DNA from: Macquaria australasica
Taxonomy: Eukaryota; Chordata; Actinopteri; Centrarchiformes; Percichthyidae
Length of the DNA: 64,000 bases
Assembly (NCBI GenBank): GCA_005408345.1
Contig: SEMN01000123.1
Coordinates: forward strand, 186,001-250,000
Reading direction: 5' to 3'
How positions within the stretch are numbered: position 1 is the first letter of the stretch; the number at the start of each line of letters is the position of its first letter. The position numbers and the translations under genes were made by a program. The notes under the pieces are model-generated. The model searched no databases. It saw only the letters and a list, made by a program, of their open reading frames with translations, and was not told where the DNA came from. Shown one piece after another: positions 33,910-47,429 of this stretch.

Positions 33910-34300
33910 TGTCATGACCTGGCTCTGAAGTCATGACAAAAGAGGAGGAGACGCAGGCGGAAGGCAAATAATGAGTCATTTATTTAAATAAAAGCATAGT
34001 AGGATAATGGTGAACACAAAATAGAATAAGAATACGATGAGATGTGATTACAGTAAAGTCAGTGGCACGAATGCCACGTGTGGTGTGAGGAAAGGATGTT
34101 GGATGGCTGAAAACAAAACAACAATCCTCTCAGCTGCCAGAAAGGCAGGGTTTTATAGTGTGAGAGCACCGGGCCCAAGTGCTTCCAACTAGAAAAAGTA
34201 TTTGTTAACATTAGCCACAAGAGGGCACGTATCCCCTAATAATGCAGCAGAGTTTAGGGGGGTCTACTTGCTCCAGATTTGAGAAGGCCTAGCCAAACAG
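33910..34300 (-). mobile_element. LTR-like repeat, third element
   Basis: Starts TGTCATGACC and repeats AGTCATGACA 20 bp later. On the minus strand a CACTATAAAACC box (about 34150-34161) lies upstream of AATAAATGA (near 33976-33984) and then 'ttccgcctgcgtctcctcct', an arrangement like the promoter and poly(A) signal of an LTR. It differs in sequence from the elements at 2698 and 26390. The far edge is unknown; no matching target duplication was found, and 34300 is a guess. Confidence 0.4.
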
Positions 34301-35562
34301 GAAGGTTACGATACATTAGGACATCCAAGATAGACGATTATGTGAGTATAGACAGCTAACTTAAAAGTACTATATTTTCAGTCAAGAAGAGAGCAAAATA
34401 CAAGCTTTTATCAGTAACGGAGGCTGCTCAGACTATGACTGTAAAGGTGGTGAAGCTGGATGATTGGCGCTGAGGAGTGTGAAGAAGCAGATGGAGGACT
34501 TTATTTAGGACTCATGAAGCGTGAGTTTTGTTTATGGATTTAGTCACTGTTAAACCCATTTTGCCTCGAGGGCTTGTGTTGATCAAATGATAATTTCTAA
34601 TGGTAAAATGTGTTTGTCAGCTAGATGACTATACATTAAGTTGTCAGTTGTTAGTTAATGTAAGCTGAGACTTGAACTCAATTACTCGGGCCATTTTTGC
34701 AGTTTGTTGAGAAGTTGTTGTCTACAAGCAGAAGCAGCTCATCCCAAAGTGTTGCCTTAAACAGGCTGAAGAAAATATAATTCTTCTGTCTTTTTGATGT
34801 GTTAAGGTGAAAAGAAGAACCATGTAATTTTTATCTCATTTAATGAGTCTCAGTCAAGTTCATCAATGTATAAAATACTACTCCAATAACATTAAAATGA
34901 GCTCTCTACAGTTTATAAGGGATCTTTTCACAGCAGCTATGTGGGGAATCTGTTTGAATGAATGACCAAAATTTCAGACATGCCAAAAATCCATCGTTGG
35001 TCGTTCAGGCAGTTATTCAGGTGTCACAACCGCCCTCAAGCTCAATGCCAAACGACAGCCAATCTCGCTGAAATTTGGCCTGATTCTGAAATAATTCATC
35101 TGCACAGTGTCTGCACAGTTTAAGACAAAAGTTAACAGGTGGTTTTTGCCGACCTCCGGACCATTCGAGCCTCAAACAGATGATCGAAACAAACTCCCCA
35201 GGCATGATCATAGAAAGCATAGCCCCTTAGCATTCCATTTTTGTTGCATTAACAACACAGTGTGTGCTGTGTCTGCATGTTTGTTTGCATTGCGTAATGC
35301 TTGCGTAATGGAATCACTCACAGTGTCTCTGCCTAGCTCTACCTGTAGCTCTTCTGCCATGCACGTCTGAATATGCCAGTGGACACCTTAAATAGACTGG
35401 AAAGATTGTTATAGTACTGTTATAGTCATTTATCCACTTTCTATTATCCCTCAAACCAGTTGGAATTTCTGCCCGTGGGTTGAGTCTCATCCACCTTGTT
35501 TAAAATGTTAGATTAAAATAAACTGATGTTGAAGCTTGAAATTGTTTCAGCCTTCACCCCAC
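34301..35562. other. Unassigned sequence
   Basis: No gene is recognised. Confidence 0.5.
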
Positions 35563-35759
35563 CTGAACTCTACCATTCAAATCTGTCTCCAGATGACAGT
35601 AATACACTCTGGCTGGTGGCCCAACGAATCGTGCCTTAGGGTGGGGTTCCCATCCCAGGGGAGGCATGGGCATATAGGGGGTGCATGGTAGGTAGTCGGG
35701 TGGAAGGCTGTAGAAGCAGCGAGTTCTCCCTCTTTTAGTTCTTGTTAATCCACAGTTCA
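35563..35759 (-). other. Possible minus-strand exon
   Basis: On the minus strand the segment is preceded by 'aacacctgccag' (acceptor AG) and followed by CAG|GTGGGG (donor). It is open in one frame, giving a peptide with RKRGRTRC-like basic residues (read as TKRGRTRCFYSLPPDYLPCT) followed by a proline-rich stretch and GPPARVYYCHLETDLNGRVQ. The composition is more protein-like than its surroundings. I do not know the family, and the acceptor's pyrimidine tract is weak. Confidence 0.2.
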
Positions 35760-36649
35760 CTGGCAGGTGTTAGCAACAGTGTCTCAGTTTCACTCTACAG
35801 CTTTCACCAAATTCACCAAATGACTTCACACCATCCTTTACTCTCTCTCTCTCACTCACTTACTCCTTCCAGCACAGAAACACTGACACACACACTTACG
35901 CGCACGCCTGCACACCTGCCTCCCTCTTGTCGCCATCAAACCCTGGCTCACGTTCAGTCGCTGTTTATTTGGGTGGCAGGAATATTTCCGATTTTGCAGT
36001 CTGAAACACTGACTTATGAGTCACTCAGCCCCCCCACCCCCTCCCAAGACAAACACAAGCCTTTGTCTCGTGCTTCACATCAATTCAAAGCCTCCAGTCT
36101 TCACCAAATGTCTTTTTAATGAAAACTGCTTCGTCTCATCACTCAGTGAGTGTCTAATGGCTCCTGTATTGCTGCAGGTACCAGAGAGAGGTAGGGATGT
36201 CTGGCACAGGAAAGCAGAACCTAGGACCAAGACAAATAACGCATACACACACACAAGCACGCACGCACACACACACTCATGCACGCCCACAAAAACACTT
36301 TACATTTCAGCCTTACTGAGTATCCAGCAAAACCAGACGCGCATGCAATTAGTCTGGCTTCTCTTGCTCCCACGACGAACATGAACAGTGCGGATTGTTA
36401 GAGCAAGATATTTCTGAGTTCATTTAATCATCAGAGACTGTGAGGTATGAAAAAAAACAGGGGAACAGGAACAAAGTCGTTTTCAATAAAATGGAGTGGC
36501 TAATGAGGACTAAGGCTTAAAAATCAGACTACATAAATGAGAGTATAATCATATATATGCACATAATCATGCATGGCAGGTGAAAACTGCATCAGCCATA
36601 ACTTGATTGCATTGTATATGCCAAAATCAAGGCACAAAGGGTGAAATTG
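35760..36649. other. Unassigned sequence with small CA runs
   Basis: CT and CA runs occur near 35840-35900 and 36242-36290. No gene is recognised. Confidence 0.5.
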
Positions 36650-36830
36650 CAGTTCTCACCTCACATTTCCTTCCCTACACTCTCCTTCTCTTTTCTTCCC
36701 TTCCGCATCCTTCTCTCTTTTTTTCCCTCCCATCATCTCCTTTTCTCCCATCTCCCCTCCGTTCATTGTCTTTCCTCGCCTCACCTGCCCCTCCTTTCCC
36801 TTTACTCGACTCTCCTCTCCGAGTGGAGGA
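36650..36830. repeat. Polypyrimidine tract
   Basis: The plus strand is nearly all C and T for about 180 bases. Overlapping frames on both strands here are artefacts of this composition. Confidence 0.75.
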
Positions 36831-37514
36831 TTTGCTTGCTGATCCTGATCCCACACACAAAAGGAGGGTGGATAATCAGCTTCCTCTCTCATCCAGCCTG
36901 AATCGGTCCTCTTCAGAATTCCCACGCGATGCCATGCCTTCCAAAAGCGGACTGTTACCCATTATCCCTCATCTACTCAGCCACTCATCCCTAATCTTTG
37001 GCTTTCTTATCCCCACTCCTTTTGGTTTCTGCGCTTCCACGTCCCCCAACCAGCTGGATGGACAGCATTCAGTTCGAGACGAGGTTTTGGTTTTGAGCTT
37101 GCGTAGATGACCGGTCAAACAATGTAGGGAAAACACAATCAGCTCTGGATTGCCAATCAGTAGCTGTTTTGGTTTCCCATTAGAGGGGTCAAATTTGCAG
37201 CATTGCTGTTAATCAGGCATATTTAGAGCGATATAGAATGATGTGACATGCGAATGGGTGCCGATACATCCAGCAACAAGACTAAAGCTGTGTCCCAATT
37301 CCACACTACCCACTAATTCTAAGCAGGTCCCTGAGTCTCTAGTATATATTCACACTGGAAAAGTAACAAAATAAAATACTCAAAAACAGTAAGATTACTA
37401 AACAACGTTCAATTTTTGAGTGTGCTGTTGATGGACACCATTGTCCCACATTACAATGCAAAGAAAATTAAGTAGCTACTAAAAGTTGAAAAGATTATGA
37501 TAGTGTTAAATAAA
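36831..37514. other. Unassigned sequence
   Basis: Nothing recognised. Confidence 0.5.
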
Positions 37515-37655
37515 AAGTCAGGGGTTCTTCAATGTCAGTGGGCTTTATCTTCTGGGTATCATGAATATCTGTACAAAATTTCATGGCAATTGATCCAACA
37601 GTTGTTGAGATATTTCAGTCTGGCTGCCAGCATGGCTAAAAACACCTATCCATTG
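37515..37655 (+). repeat. Fish interspersed repeat copy
   Basis: 'tcaggggttcttcaatgtca', then 'gggtatcatgaatatctgta', 'caaaatttcatggcaattga' and 'cagttgttgagatatttcag' is a clear copy of a common teleost repeat. An inverted relative lies at 58030-58270 and a degenerate one at 24560-24810. Confidence 0.7.
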
Positions 37656-40600
37656 TCTTCTGCATAATCCCGCTCGCAGTCACTTCAACTGTGAAGAACC
37701 CTGTTTAGTTCATTATAAATACATTTGGAATACTTAAAGTTTCTTTTGTGTAGGCTGAGGCAGGAATGGATTCTGCCGTTTCTTTGTCTGCAAAGCGCCA
37801 TATGTTTTAGAGGTTTGTTGACTACATAAATCCCCCTCAAGTTATGCTTCAATGATGACAAATGTTGCACTGTTACAGGAAACAAAATGATGACGGAAGA
37901 TGAAAGTTGGAGCTTAGGCAGCAAACAACAGATCCTTCTGCCATTTAGCTTCACGACAACACATGAACTATGGCCGTCAAATTAAAACAAATGCTCTCTT
38001 TCTGAATTTGAGAGAACGTGTGTGAATATTGAACATGATTGTAATTGGTTTATTCCCCAGAGTCAGGGAACTTGTGTGCAAAAAGCTTTTGAAGCACAGA
38101 ATTCCTGTGTATACTTCCTGCGTAGGCAACCAGCTCCCAAGAGCACTGCCTCGTGTTCTTACTTTAAATGAGCTGTCTCGTCGACTTTTAAGTGAAACTT
38201 CCGACCTCCTACTAGTCTCCCACTAAAGTTCCTCCCATTGTCTGCTTCCCCGTCTTCATTTTCCTCCTCTTTCCACATCCAAAAAGGGAACCTGTTTGTT
38301 ATCGATTACACTTCTGCTCTCATCTCTTTTTCGGCTTGTGTGTTCTGCTCTGCTTAAACTGGCTGCTTTTTATGCTTTTGTTGTTCTTTCTTCCTCTATC
38401 CCACACACAGTCAGCTATCAAAGAAAAAGGAAAGTACACACTGTTTCACAATTTCTCACACATTTTTAGAGTAAACAGATGCAGACTTTTCTGTGTTGTA
38501 TATTAGAAGACGCAAAGCTGTTCAAACCAATCGAGCAGAGCAAGATCTTGATGTCTTAGATCGCTGATAGGAAGATGTATCTTTTCTCAAAAACATGCAT
38601 TACAACACGGCATCATGCTGGATTTGGAAGTGACAGAATGGAGTGAAAAAGGCAGAATGAGAGAGAATGATGTAGTAGCAAGAGGAGTGCATGGGGTGTG
38701 TGTGTATGTTTGTGTGTGTGGAGCATTACTGATTCATACAGGCCTCTGATCCCTGGCTGTGTGAGAATAAAGCCCCCCTCTCCCTCTTCTCCGAATTCAC
38801 ATTTCAAAATTCATTGATGGGCTCTTGGTATTCCTCAGACCAAGCTCCAAAAAGAATCAACTATCCCATTCACCCATCAATGATTCACTGTCATACCCAC
38901 GGCAGGGATTTAACAACACACAGCTACAGAAAGCTTGGATGCGCGTGTGCTCGTGTGCTAGAAAGTGAGTGAGTGATAGATTGAGCATCTGAAATTTTGA
39001 GAGTGGTTTTGTGTGCAACCTTTTGTTTTTGAGGTATTACCTCACAAGAGAAGAAATTATTTCCATTGCATCCTGGTTGCGGCAAAAGGATAAAGGCCTC
39101 TCGTCTGAAACCTTTGAATAATTAAGGGGGATAGTTTGATATTGCAGCCAGACTGCAGATAGATTTGATGTAGGTCCAGCTCTTACACAGACGACCCAGA
39201 AATCAAAGCACTCTTTGACGTGTCTGAGCATGACAGAAAGTCCTCGACGGGTTCATAACAGAAGGCTTGGATCGATACACCCCTATTGGTTCACAGTCCA
39301 CTCACCTGGGACACTTTTTCGTTTAACTGCGTCGTTCTTTTTCCGTCTGTTGTCCTGATCCTCCTATGTAGCAATTAACGGGAGAAGGTGGTACAGACAG
39401 GCGGACGAATTTAGCTTCAAATCAGAATGCCCTCAAGCTTTTTTTGAAGAGTGAGCTTTGATGGCTCATTCAGATGAAACAGGCTGTGTTCATGAAAGCG
39501 AGGACAATTTTAGGAGTGAGTCCTGACTGGAGTTCTGCATCTGGCGTGTCATAAATAAGTCATTTTAAGGACAGGGCGCCTTAACATCGCCTTCAGTGAG
39601 GCAGCAGTTAGCGTGACATCAGACCTGCCACTCCGCTGCATTCCCTGTTTGTCTTGATCTCTCAGGTGCTTCTGTCAGCTGTGTAGGTAAGAAAAGATCG
39701 GTGAAAGACGAGTCGATACCTCCCCTCCTGACGCTTCACGCTGAGATCTGTGAGACGATCAATCACTTGTTTCCATTCTCCCATCTGTGTTCTTCTCCCC
39801 TTATGTGCTTCTTTAAAAAGCCTTTGTCTTGTAATTAGGAAAGTTGACTTGACTGAAAGAGGTGCTTTATTTCAGTTTGAAATATCACCTCAACTTTGAG
39901 AGTGTCAAACAAATCTGCAGCAATCCTAGAGCTGAATGCCATACCCAACTTGTAATCAATAGATTGCATGTTGTTGGATTAATTGCATTATCTGCATGAG
40001 GCCTATGTGCTGACTGATTTTTTAAATTGCATCTCATAGCTTACAGTATTTCAATCCATGGGTATTTTCCGGAAAACTATAATGACTCGGGCAGTGAGAC
40101 AAGGAGAGACAGAAGCGGGGAAAACAGAAATTAATTTAGTAGAATGTGCAGTTTAGTTGGGCCTGAGTGTAATCTCCTGAAAGGGGATTTTGAGGCTGAT
40201 TTTGTGGAAAATGTGTTGCTTTTAATTTCAGTTTCACCTCATCTGTAAACAAAACATGAGCGAAAAAAGTGTACAACTCAAGGTAAAGTTGTAATAAGAT
40301 GACTTACAAGAAAATAGCTGCGGTCCCAGCTCCACAACAAAAGATGATTAAAAGGTGAACAGATGGCAGTAGGTAGCAGGATGCAGGGTTTACATTGGAG
40401 GCATATTTCTAGGCATCCTGTTCAACCTCTGTATTATTTTTAGTCTTGTAAGGTTTCGGCACAGAAGTGGTGCTGCTGTCTTTGTGTGGAAGCCATTCTC
40501 AAATCTGTCCCTGGTTGTCCCGTACGTCAGCCTCGGCACTGTAGCCAGATAATCTCATGGGATTTCTATCACGCAGGTGCCGTTGCTTATTTATCCTTCC

Positions 40601-41290
40601 CTCGACACATTCACTGCCCTCAGCGAGCATCGCTACACCGGCTAACTATCTGTCACTACAAGGTAACAGAGCTTTGCGTCTATTGTCCCCCCCCTCTCAA
40701 GGCCCTCCAGCCCCGTTCTGAGCTCCGATGGCTTGGCCCGCTAGTCTGTGTGATCTTCACCGCAGGCATTACTCACTCCACAGTTCTCCAGAGCTGACAG
40801 GTGTGTGATAAAAATGTCCCGTAAGCCAGTGCTGCCCAGAACACTGAGCCAAAGAGACGTCCATTTCTGAGAAAGCACGGGACTTTGGTTTCTGCTCATT
40901 TCCCTCTCTTTCTTTCTCTTTCTGATCCACGTGCCTATTTAATACGAACAGACAGAGGGATAGAGATGACTCTCTAACTAAAAAAATCTGTAAAACTCCT
41001 AAAGAGTGAGTGGGCCTAAGCCCTGGGGCAGAGACAAATCACCTGAGGCAGAGTACAATTCTACTTTGTACTTTGAGACTTTTTTTCCCCTTCAATGTCT
41101 ATTTTAGTCATGAATAGGTATGAGAGGAAAATGAGGTATTTCCTTTAATTAGAAACCCTAGGTACATGAGAATGTGATCTTTTTGTTCTTTGCCTAATTA
41201 GGCTGCATGTATCTAGAAATATGCATTGTGTTCTTACCTGAGTGTAAGTTTGGGCCACCCTTAAGGGGTTGACCTACTAAAAGTTACAGG
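37656..41290. other. Unassigned sequence
   Basis: No gene is recognised. A short TG-rich run lies near 38697-38720. Confidence 0.5.
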
Positions 41291-41640
41291 GATAGCGCGC
41301 GCGTGTGTGTGTGTGCGTTCGCGTGTCCTTGCACACGAGTGTGTGAAAACTTTACGCAGGCATTCAAAGTGAGAAGTGGGTGTGTGTTGTGACAAGAAAG
41401 TCGCGGCTTTATCTGTGAAATGGCAAGTAAAGGAAGAAAATGTCAATTCCCAATGTGGAAAACCACGTAATGACTCTCTCAGAGGAAAAGGGTAACACAC
41501 ACACACACATCTACACGCATGGACACACACTTGGTTTTTACTCTTGCTATACCTTCATCTGCCCCTCAACAGACAGCAGGTCTTTGGGGAGTCCTGACAA
41601 GAAGTGTATATGTGTGTGTGTGTGTGTGAGCCAGTGTGTA
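41291..41640. repeat. Cluster of GC/TG and CA microsatellites
   Basis: A (CG/TG) run lies near 41296-41317, CA near 41494-41508 and TG near 41604-41629. Frames reading through them are artefacts. Confidence 0.75.
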
Positions 41641-43119
41641 TTCATTTTATCCTTCGACTCACCTGTCAAACTAAACCAGGTAGTTCTGTGAAGGTTAAGA
41701 CAAGGAGGTCTAGTTCCAGAGACAGACAGGAGAAACAAAAGAGAGGCAGAGAGTTTTGTCAAGATTTTTTTTTTAAATGTTTTGATAGCATTCTGACAAA
41801 TGCTGCGGCTGACCCGAGCTTTTCTTGCTTTTCAAAGCAACCCTCCTCTGCCCTGAAACTGTTGGCACTTCTGTCCATCATCATGGGAAGATCCTGTACT
41901 TTACAAGTGGTGGATACATCCCCGTGTTCGCTGGCTCTTCCCTGCTCCTGCTTCTCCAGTTAAATAGACAGTGATGCTGTAGAGACGGCGAGTGTGAGGG
42001 CCCAAAAGTCAAGATGAAACTGACTAGAAGTCTGAAGATGATGGAAGAGCTTCCACGGCTGAACAGCAGACTTCAGAGCACACATTCAGAAACTTGTGCT
42101 CTGTAAGGAAAAACTGTCACTAAAAAAAAGAAGAGGCTGCAGCATCATATATCGCAAATGCACTTAAGATATGCCTGCACATGTTTAGAAATATTGGAGA
42201 GGGTACAGGAGAAAAATGATTAGTGACCAGCTGAGGGTTTTACAAGAACCAGGTTATTGCAGTGCAGGCAAACATACCTTCCCGAACTTAATTTCGTGTG
42301 TGCACAAAAATGTAGTCAGGTCAGCCTGTTGTTGTTTAGGAAAATTCTTAAATGAATGCGCAATAGAAACTGGAAATAGACAATAAAAAATAAATAAGAA
42401 CCTATTTTAAAATGTGTTATCCGACCACTATCTACATGACTTATAGACCACTGAACACCCTCAACATCATTAATTCCAATGTTCCCAAACAAGCACTCAT
42501 AATAAGTTCAACTGCTATTTTGCGCTCTGCATTATTTAGATGAGAATCACTGTATGTACTTAATATACAGCCTATCTGCAGAGTGCTGCTGTGCTGTACT
42601 GCACTACAGAACAGTGTGAGAAAGAAGGGCATGTTCTTTGAAGTTTCTGAAGACCGACTATGTCAAACTCGTGTCTCTTGCTATCGACGGGGAGATGAAA
42701 GTATACCCTGATCTGTGACACAGAGAAAATCTTTTCTAATGTGATCTAATGTGAGCAACTAACATATAACCTTGATCAAATGTGATCTGACGTGAGCTAG
42801 CATGTCACCTTGATGTGTGCAGTCACTGCTGTGTCATCCAGCTCCACCACCCCCTCCTCCAAACCCCCTCCCTCTTCCACCTCTGTTATTTTTTCTAAAT
42901 CATACATATTTCAAGGGCAGCGCTTTCTCCTGCCACCGAGCCGCGGACCTGAGGAGGGTCTGAGGGAAGTTAGGAAGCCGTGGAGAGCCTCTCAGGTGAA
43001 ACCCTGTCAATAGGAGCAGTCCCTTCTCCTCCCACAGCTGAGATGGAGAAAAGGAGCTGCAGATAAACTGTTGAAACATTCACTGAGGCAAGGTTATGTT
43101 TGTGTGCCCTGGTGACTCT
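41641..43119. other. Unassigned sequence
   Basis: No gene is recognised. Near 42739-42800 'tgtgatct' recurs three times with variation. Confidence 0.5.
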
Positions 43120-43135
43120 GTGTGCGCGTGCGCGC

Positions 43136-43204
<69 letters not shown>

Positions 43205-43211
43205 CGTGCAT
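43120..43211. repeat. (CG)n/(TG)n alternating purine-pyrimidine tract
   Basis: A (GC)n-rich start (43122-43138) is followed by about 31 TG units and then GCGTGCGTGC. It is the longest such tract in the window and fits Z-DNA-forming composition. Confidence 0.95.
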
Positions 43212-44666
43212 TTGCAGGGACACGTGCACTTGTGTTTTTGTGTATGATAGGAAACCTGCAATGTCAGTCAATGTGTAGAGTTAAAGAAATCGGTACCTCC
43301 ACTTTTGTCATTTCCTCTTTAAGTTCATTGTAAAATGTATTAATACCTCAAACAAAAATGTGAGATAAAACTTGGAGTCAGAAATGTTTCTTAGGTTGTG
43401 AAAAAAATGATCATGTAGATTACAGAGCCATTTTAACATGCTCAATTTAAGCTGCACTAATCAATATCTTCATATTAACAATGGAAAAAAATGTGTAATT
43501 TGAAAGGCATCACTTGAAGTAACGAACCTGCCAATTATTCACACCCGACTTTGCATTTCCCCTCAGCTATCGAGAACATTTTAACATCTTTTGGCTCAAT
43601 GTTTTGGTTTTATGGCAAAACACAGTGGGGCATTTAGATGCTACAGAAGCAGATGTTTCCATCAGAAGTCAGTGGAGACCAAAACAGAGATAAAAGAGTG
43701 AATATTGGACTCCAAACACGGTTCCAAATGAATGTTAATGTTTTTTCTGCATTTGCTGGGTGTGTAAAAAGCCATCTCGCTGCTAACCAGTTAGCCACAA
43801 CAACTTTATTAAGGTATGTTAATCTTGTCTGCACAGCTTGTTGCGCTGCATCCAAGTGGCCAAGAAAAACAACAGTGGTTAAGATTAAGTATAAGCTTTA
43901 AAATTCTTATTTTACTAAAGCAATTTGGTAATTAAGGTTTTGGTAAAGACTTTGGTTAGAGTTACACAATAGTCTTCAAATAAGACTTCATGAGCGCCTG
44001 CATGTGTGTGTGTATGTGTGAGAACGTGTCTAAGTATGACCATATGTGTTGCGCCTGGTAGATCCAAATGTGAGTGCAAATATAGACATATCACTGAAAG
44101 TCTTTGCCCATGCATGACAGTTTTAATTGGCACTTTCACACAAATGAATGAAATTAATGAACAGAATAATCAGATGGTGTCTTAGACCTTGGCTTAGCAA
44201 TTCAGTCACCTGCCTTAACAGCAGCCACGCACATATAGTTTATTGCCATTACTTTAATTGGTGTACCATTGTCTGCACCCGCCATTTATCCAGCACATAA
44301 AAAGAAATTGTTATATCGTTATGTGTTATTGTTTTATAAACAGATGGCTTTTGTTAACACTGAATATTGAGTTTTACTGTCATGTTAGTTGACATTTTCT
44401 CTATCTACTGGAACCATATTGTGATATGATAGTATTGTTTTACAAATTCTGTGGCTGAAATGATTCAAAGCAAATTTTAATTAAAAACTACCAAAAAATG
44501 TCATTTTGCATGTGTTTTTCTGAGGATGTAATGCTTTACATTGGATCACAGTTCACTGCATTAAACATTAACAATTTGCATACATTTATAAATACTGTGA
44601 TACATAGTGATGTTGGAAAAATAGTCTTATTAATATCATATTGATTTCAACCATTGTTGATTTCCA
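43212..44666. other. Unassigned AT-rich sequence
   Basis: No gene is recognised. Confidence 0.5.
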
Positions 44667-45393
44667 CTGGTGGTTTCCAAAGTGGGTGCTGTAAGGACAG
44701 GTCAAAGGTGCCGCAAGATTTATATCCATTTCTGCACATTTTTAGTAACATTTCACCACATAAAAGCAAAACAACATTAACATTATGTACTTTTTAAAAT
44801 GACATTCTCCAAAATATCGCAGCAGAACAAAATAAGCCATAAACATCAGAATCCCTGTATTTAAAGCCCTAAGTATATAATGTCGTGCAGGTGATAAGAG
44901 CTCAAGGTTGCCAGTTGTCATAGTAACGCAGCGCGCTTTCCAGCACACAAGCTTTCCAGGTGCACAGCGGTCAGTAAAAGCAAGCAATAGAAAGATTTGT
45001 CACTGTAAATAGAAATCAAAGAAATGCCGATACAGCTCAGCCTGCAACACAAGTCACAGAGAACTGAACCCGAGCCGACCAATACGACTGAAATCTCCCT
45101 GAAAGCTACTGTGCTTTTCATGGAGAGGGGAATCTAGCTATCCCAACACCTCATCTGCAGGGAAAAACTCTCAAACGCAGAAATGGTAACCTCAAGAGAC
45201 ATCTCGAGACAGAACGCCCCTCTTAAGTCAGGATGAGAACTTCCTTGGCAGCCTAAAATGTGAGCTAATTTGACTTTTGAACAGAATGACAGGAATACGT
45301 TAAACCAATTAGCATATGCATGGAGCGGTGAAGGTGCATAATAATAATTACAATGACAGGGTGACATGGTTTAAAACATTTTGGGAGCCACTG
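44667..45393. mobile_element. hAT-like non-autonomous element
   Basis: The left end ctggtggtttccaaagtggg and the right end tttgggagccactg are diverged inverted repeats of the hAT-type CAGTGGTTCCCAAA pattern. 'ggtgccgcaag' after the left end is also typical of fish copies as I remember them. An 8-bp target duplication is not convincing (gatttcca against gtctaaat). No transposase frame is present over its 727 bp. Confidence 0.5.
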
Positions 45394-47407
45394 GTCTAAA
45401 TAAAGCATGAGGTATTACAAAAAAAACAAGGTACTCAAGGCACCAGCTGCCACAGTTTCTGTTGTCATTAATAACACTATTTCTCAAACAGTGGGTGGTG
45501 TGCATGAAAGCGTGACTCTGCCTCTGTGTGTGTGTGTGTGTGTGTGTGTGGGACTGTGCATGAGTGTGTGCGCGTGTCAACGTGCGGTTGATGGAACCCC
45601 GCAGAGTTTTAACACGTACAACTGTTGACCGTATCTGAGCTGTCTGATTCTGCTCATGTTAATTTAATGAGCGAATAGGGTGCGCGCCAGGAGGTGGTCA
45701 CAGCGAATCATAAAGCCAAATGAGACTTTGTAATAGGCCGACTGAAGCAAAAGACTTTATCAAAATCAATACGTGCAGCAAAGAGCCAAACAGTGTCTGT
45801 TGGCAAGGTTAACAGAACGTGGCTACACAATCAATGATATATGACTACATTTGAATCAGATCAACAAACACACACACACACTCACTATTCTAATACGCTC
45901 ATGCCCGCTGTTAGTGAGGACTCATTAATGAGACCATTGACATCCAGCGTGGAGGCTTTATTCCATCATTCGTCGCGTTTTTTATACACATACATCATAC
46001 ACATGAATGCGGCGTGAATGCCATTAACGTCACAGCTGAACGTGATCCCACTGCCGCCATACCACTGTGAAAAACACTCAAGGTCAGACCCTTTTGTTCC
46101 TTTCCAGGAGCGTGGAAATGAAGATTTATTCTGCATAACTAATGCATTCCTCTATTCGATGTATGACCCTGCACAGCAGTGGATTGGATGTAGATATTTG
46201 TCTCAATTTACCACTGCTTTGCTGCTTATCTGAAGTCCAGAAGTGGGAGAATGTCAGACAGACAGATTTTATGTAATTGGATAAAATACAAATTGAGCTT
46301 TATATTTGATGCCATCTTAAAAAGACATTTATGGCACATAGCTGAATTTTCTCAAGAGTGTCTCTTGTAGATTGCTCAGTTTTTCTTTCTATCTCTCAAA
46401 ACCTTAAATATCATCTTTTTTCTCTGCTTTTGTGCATCATATTTCTCTAGAGGGCCAACCTAACTTTAGCCTCTCATTATATGCCAGCGCATTGTTTCTG
46501 CCTTGCCTCTCCCTTGCTAGTGTTGTACGTCGGCAATTTATGATTGGGTCCCTAAGGATGGGTACTTAGTGCCTCCGACTAGGTAAACTTAGAGAAAACT
46601 GACTTTAACATGCAAGAGCTATGGCGCCACGAAGACACAGATAACAAAGACACACACATTTTGACATGCACAAAACACACCTTGACATTCGGATCTATGG
46701 AATGGTATTAAACGTCAACATTAAGTAGTGTGGGTAATGAATTTGCCAGATACTTGGACATTTCCCTCACTTCATCTGCTCCTCTCTCTTGTCGTTTTGT
46801 CATGTCACCTGAGTCTCCAGGGGGGCTTTTTCCCTGACAGTCGAGAACATGAATGCCACAATGCACTAAAGTCACTCATTTCTCTCCCAAGCTGTCACTT
46901 AGCACCTCCCCGAACTCTGCCTTTGCGCCTACCTGTCGGTTTTGCTGTCTGCTTGGATGTCTGTCTCTCTGTGTCCCTGTCAGAAGGTCTGTCGAAACTT
47001 TGTTTTCCACCAGCCATCACAGCCTTTATCTCACTCCACGTCAGCTGACAGGCAGACAGGGGTGCACACACACACACACATACATTAATCAAGTCCCTTT
47101 GTTGCAGAAGTTTTTCTACTACTGTATGTCAAGACTTTTAAGAGAGCCCTTAAACCAGTTTCAATGCATTACCATAAAAAGATGATATGACAATATAAGA
47201 CTGCAAGCCAATCAGTGCTTCTTCTCTAGATTGTGTTATTTGATTATCCACTGCTATTAGCCGTGTCTATATTTCAAAAGCACAGAGACACTACAGTATC
47301 ATCAGCTGAAATCAAACATCTACAGGGAGTTAACAACACCCTGAGAATAAGCGTGTATAGATGAAATGAAATTAATTGAAATCAAAAAATGAATACTGAG
47401 GTTCAGT
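45394..47407. other. Unassigned sequence with a TG run
   Basis: A TG run lies at about 45524-45551 and CA runs near 45869-45882 and 47064-47081. No gene is recognised; the 106- and 110-codon frames at 46728-47185 have no motif. Confidence 0.5.
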
Positions 47408-47429
47408 CCCCCCCCCCCCCCCACCCCCC
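47408..47429. repeat. C15-A-C6 homopolymer run
   Basis: Fifteen C, one A, six C. The AT-rich text after it (to about 47880) may be an old retroelement piece, but no motif supports this. Confidence 0.9.

Noticed and set aside
36607..37110. 167-codon plus-strand open frame
   Set aside because: Most of it is the polypyrimidine tract 36650-36830; frames on both strands are open for the same reason.
46728..47185. Overlapping 106- and 110-codon frames
   Set aside because: They are leucine/serine-rich low-information products and overlap a CA run. No splice or family support.
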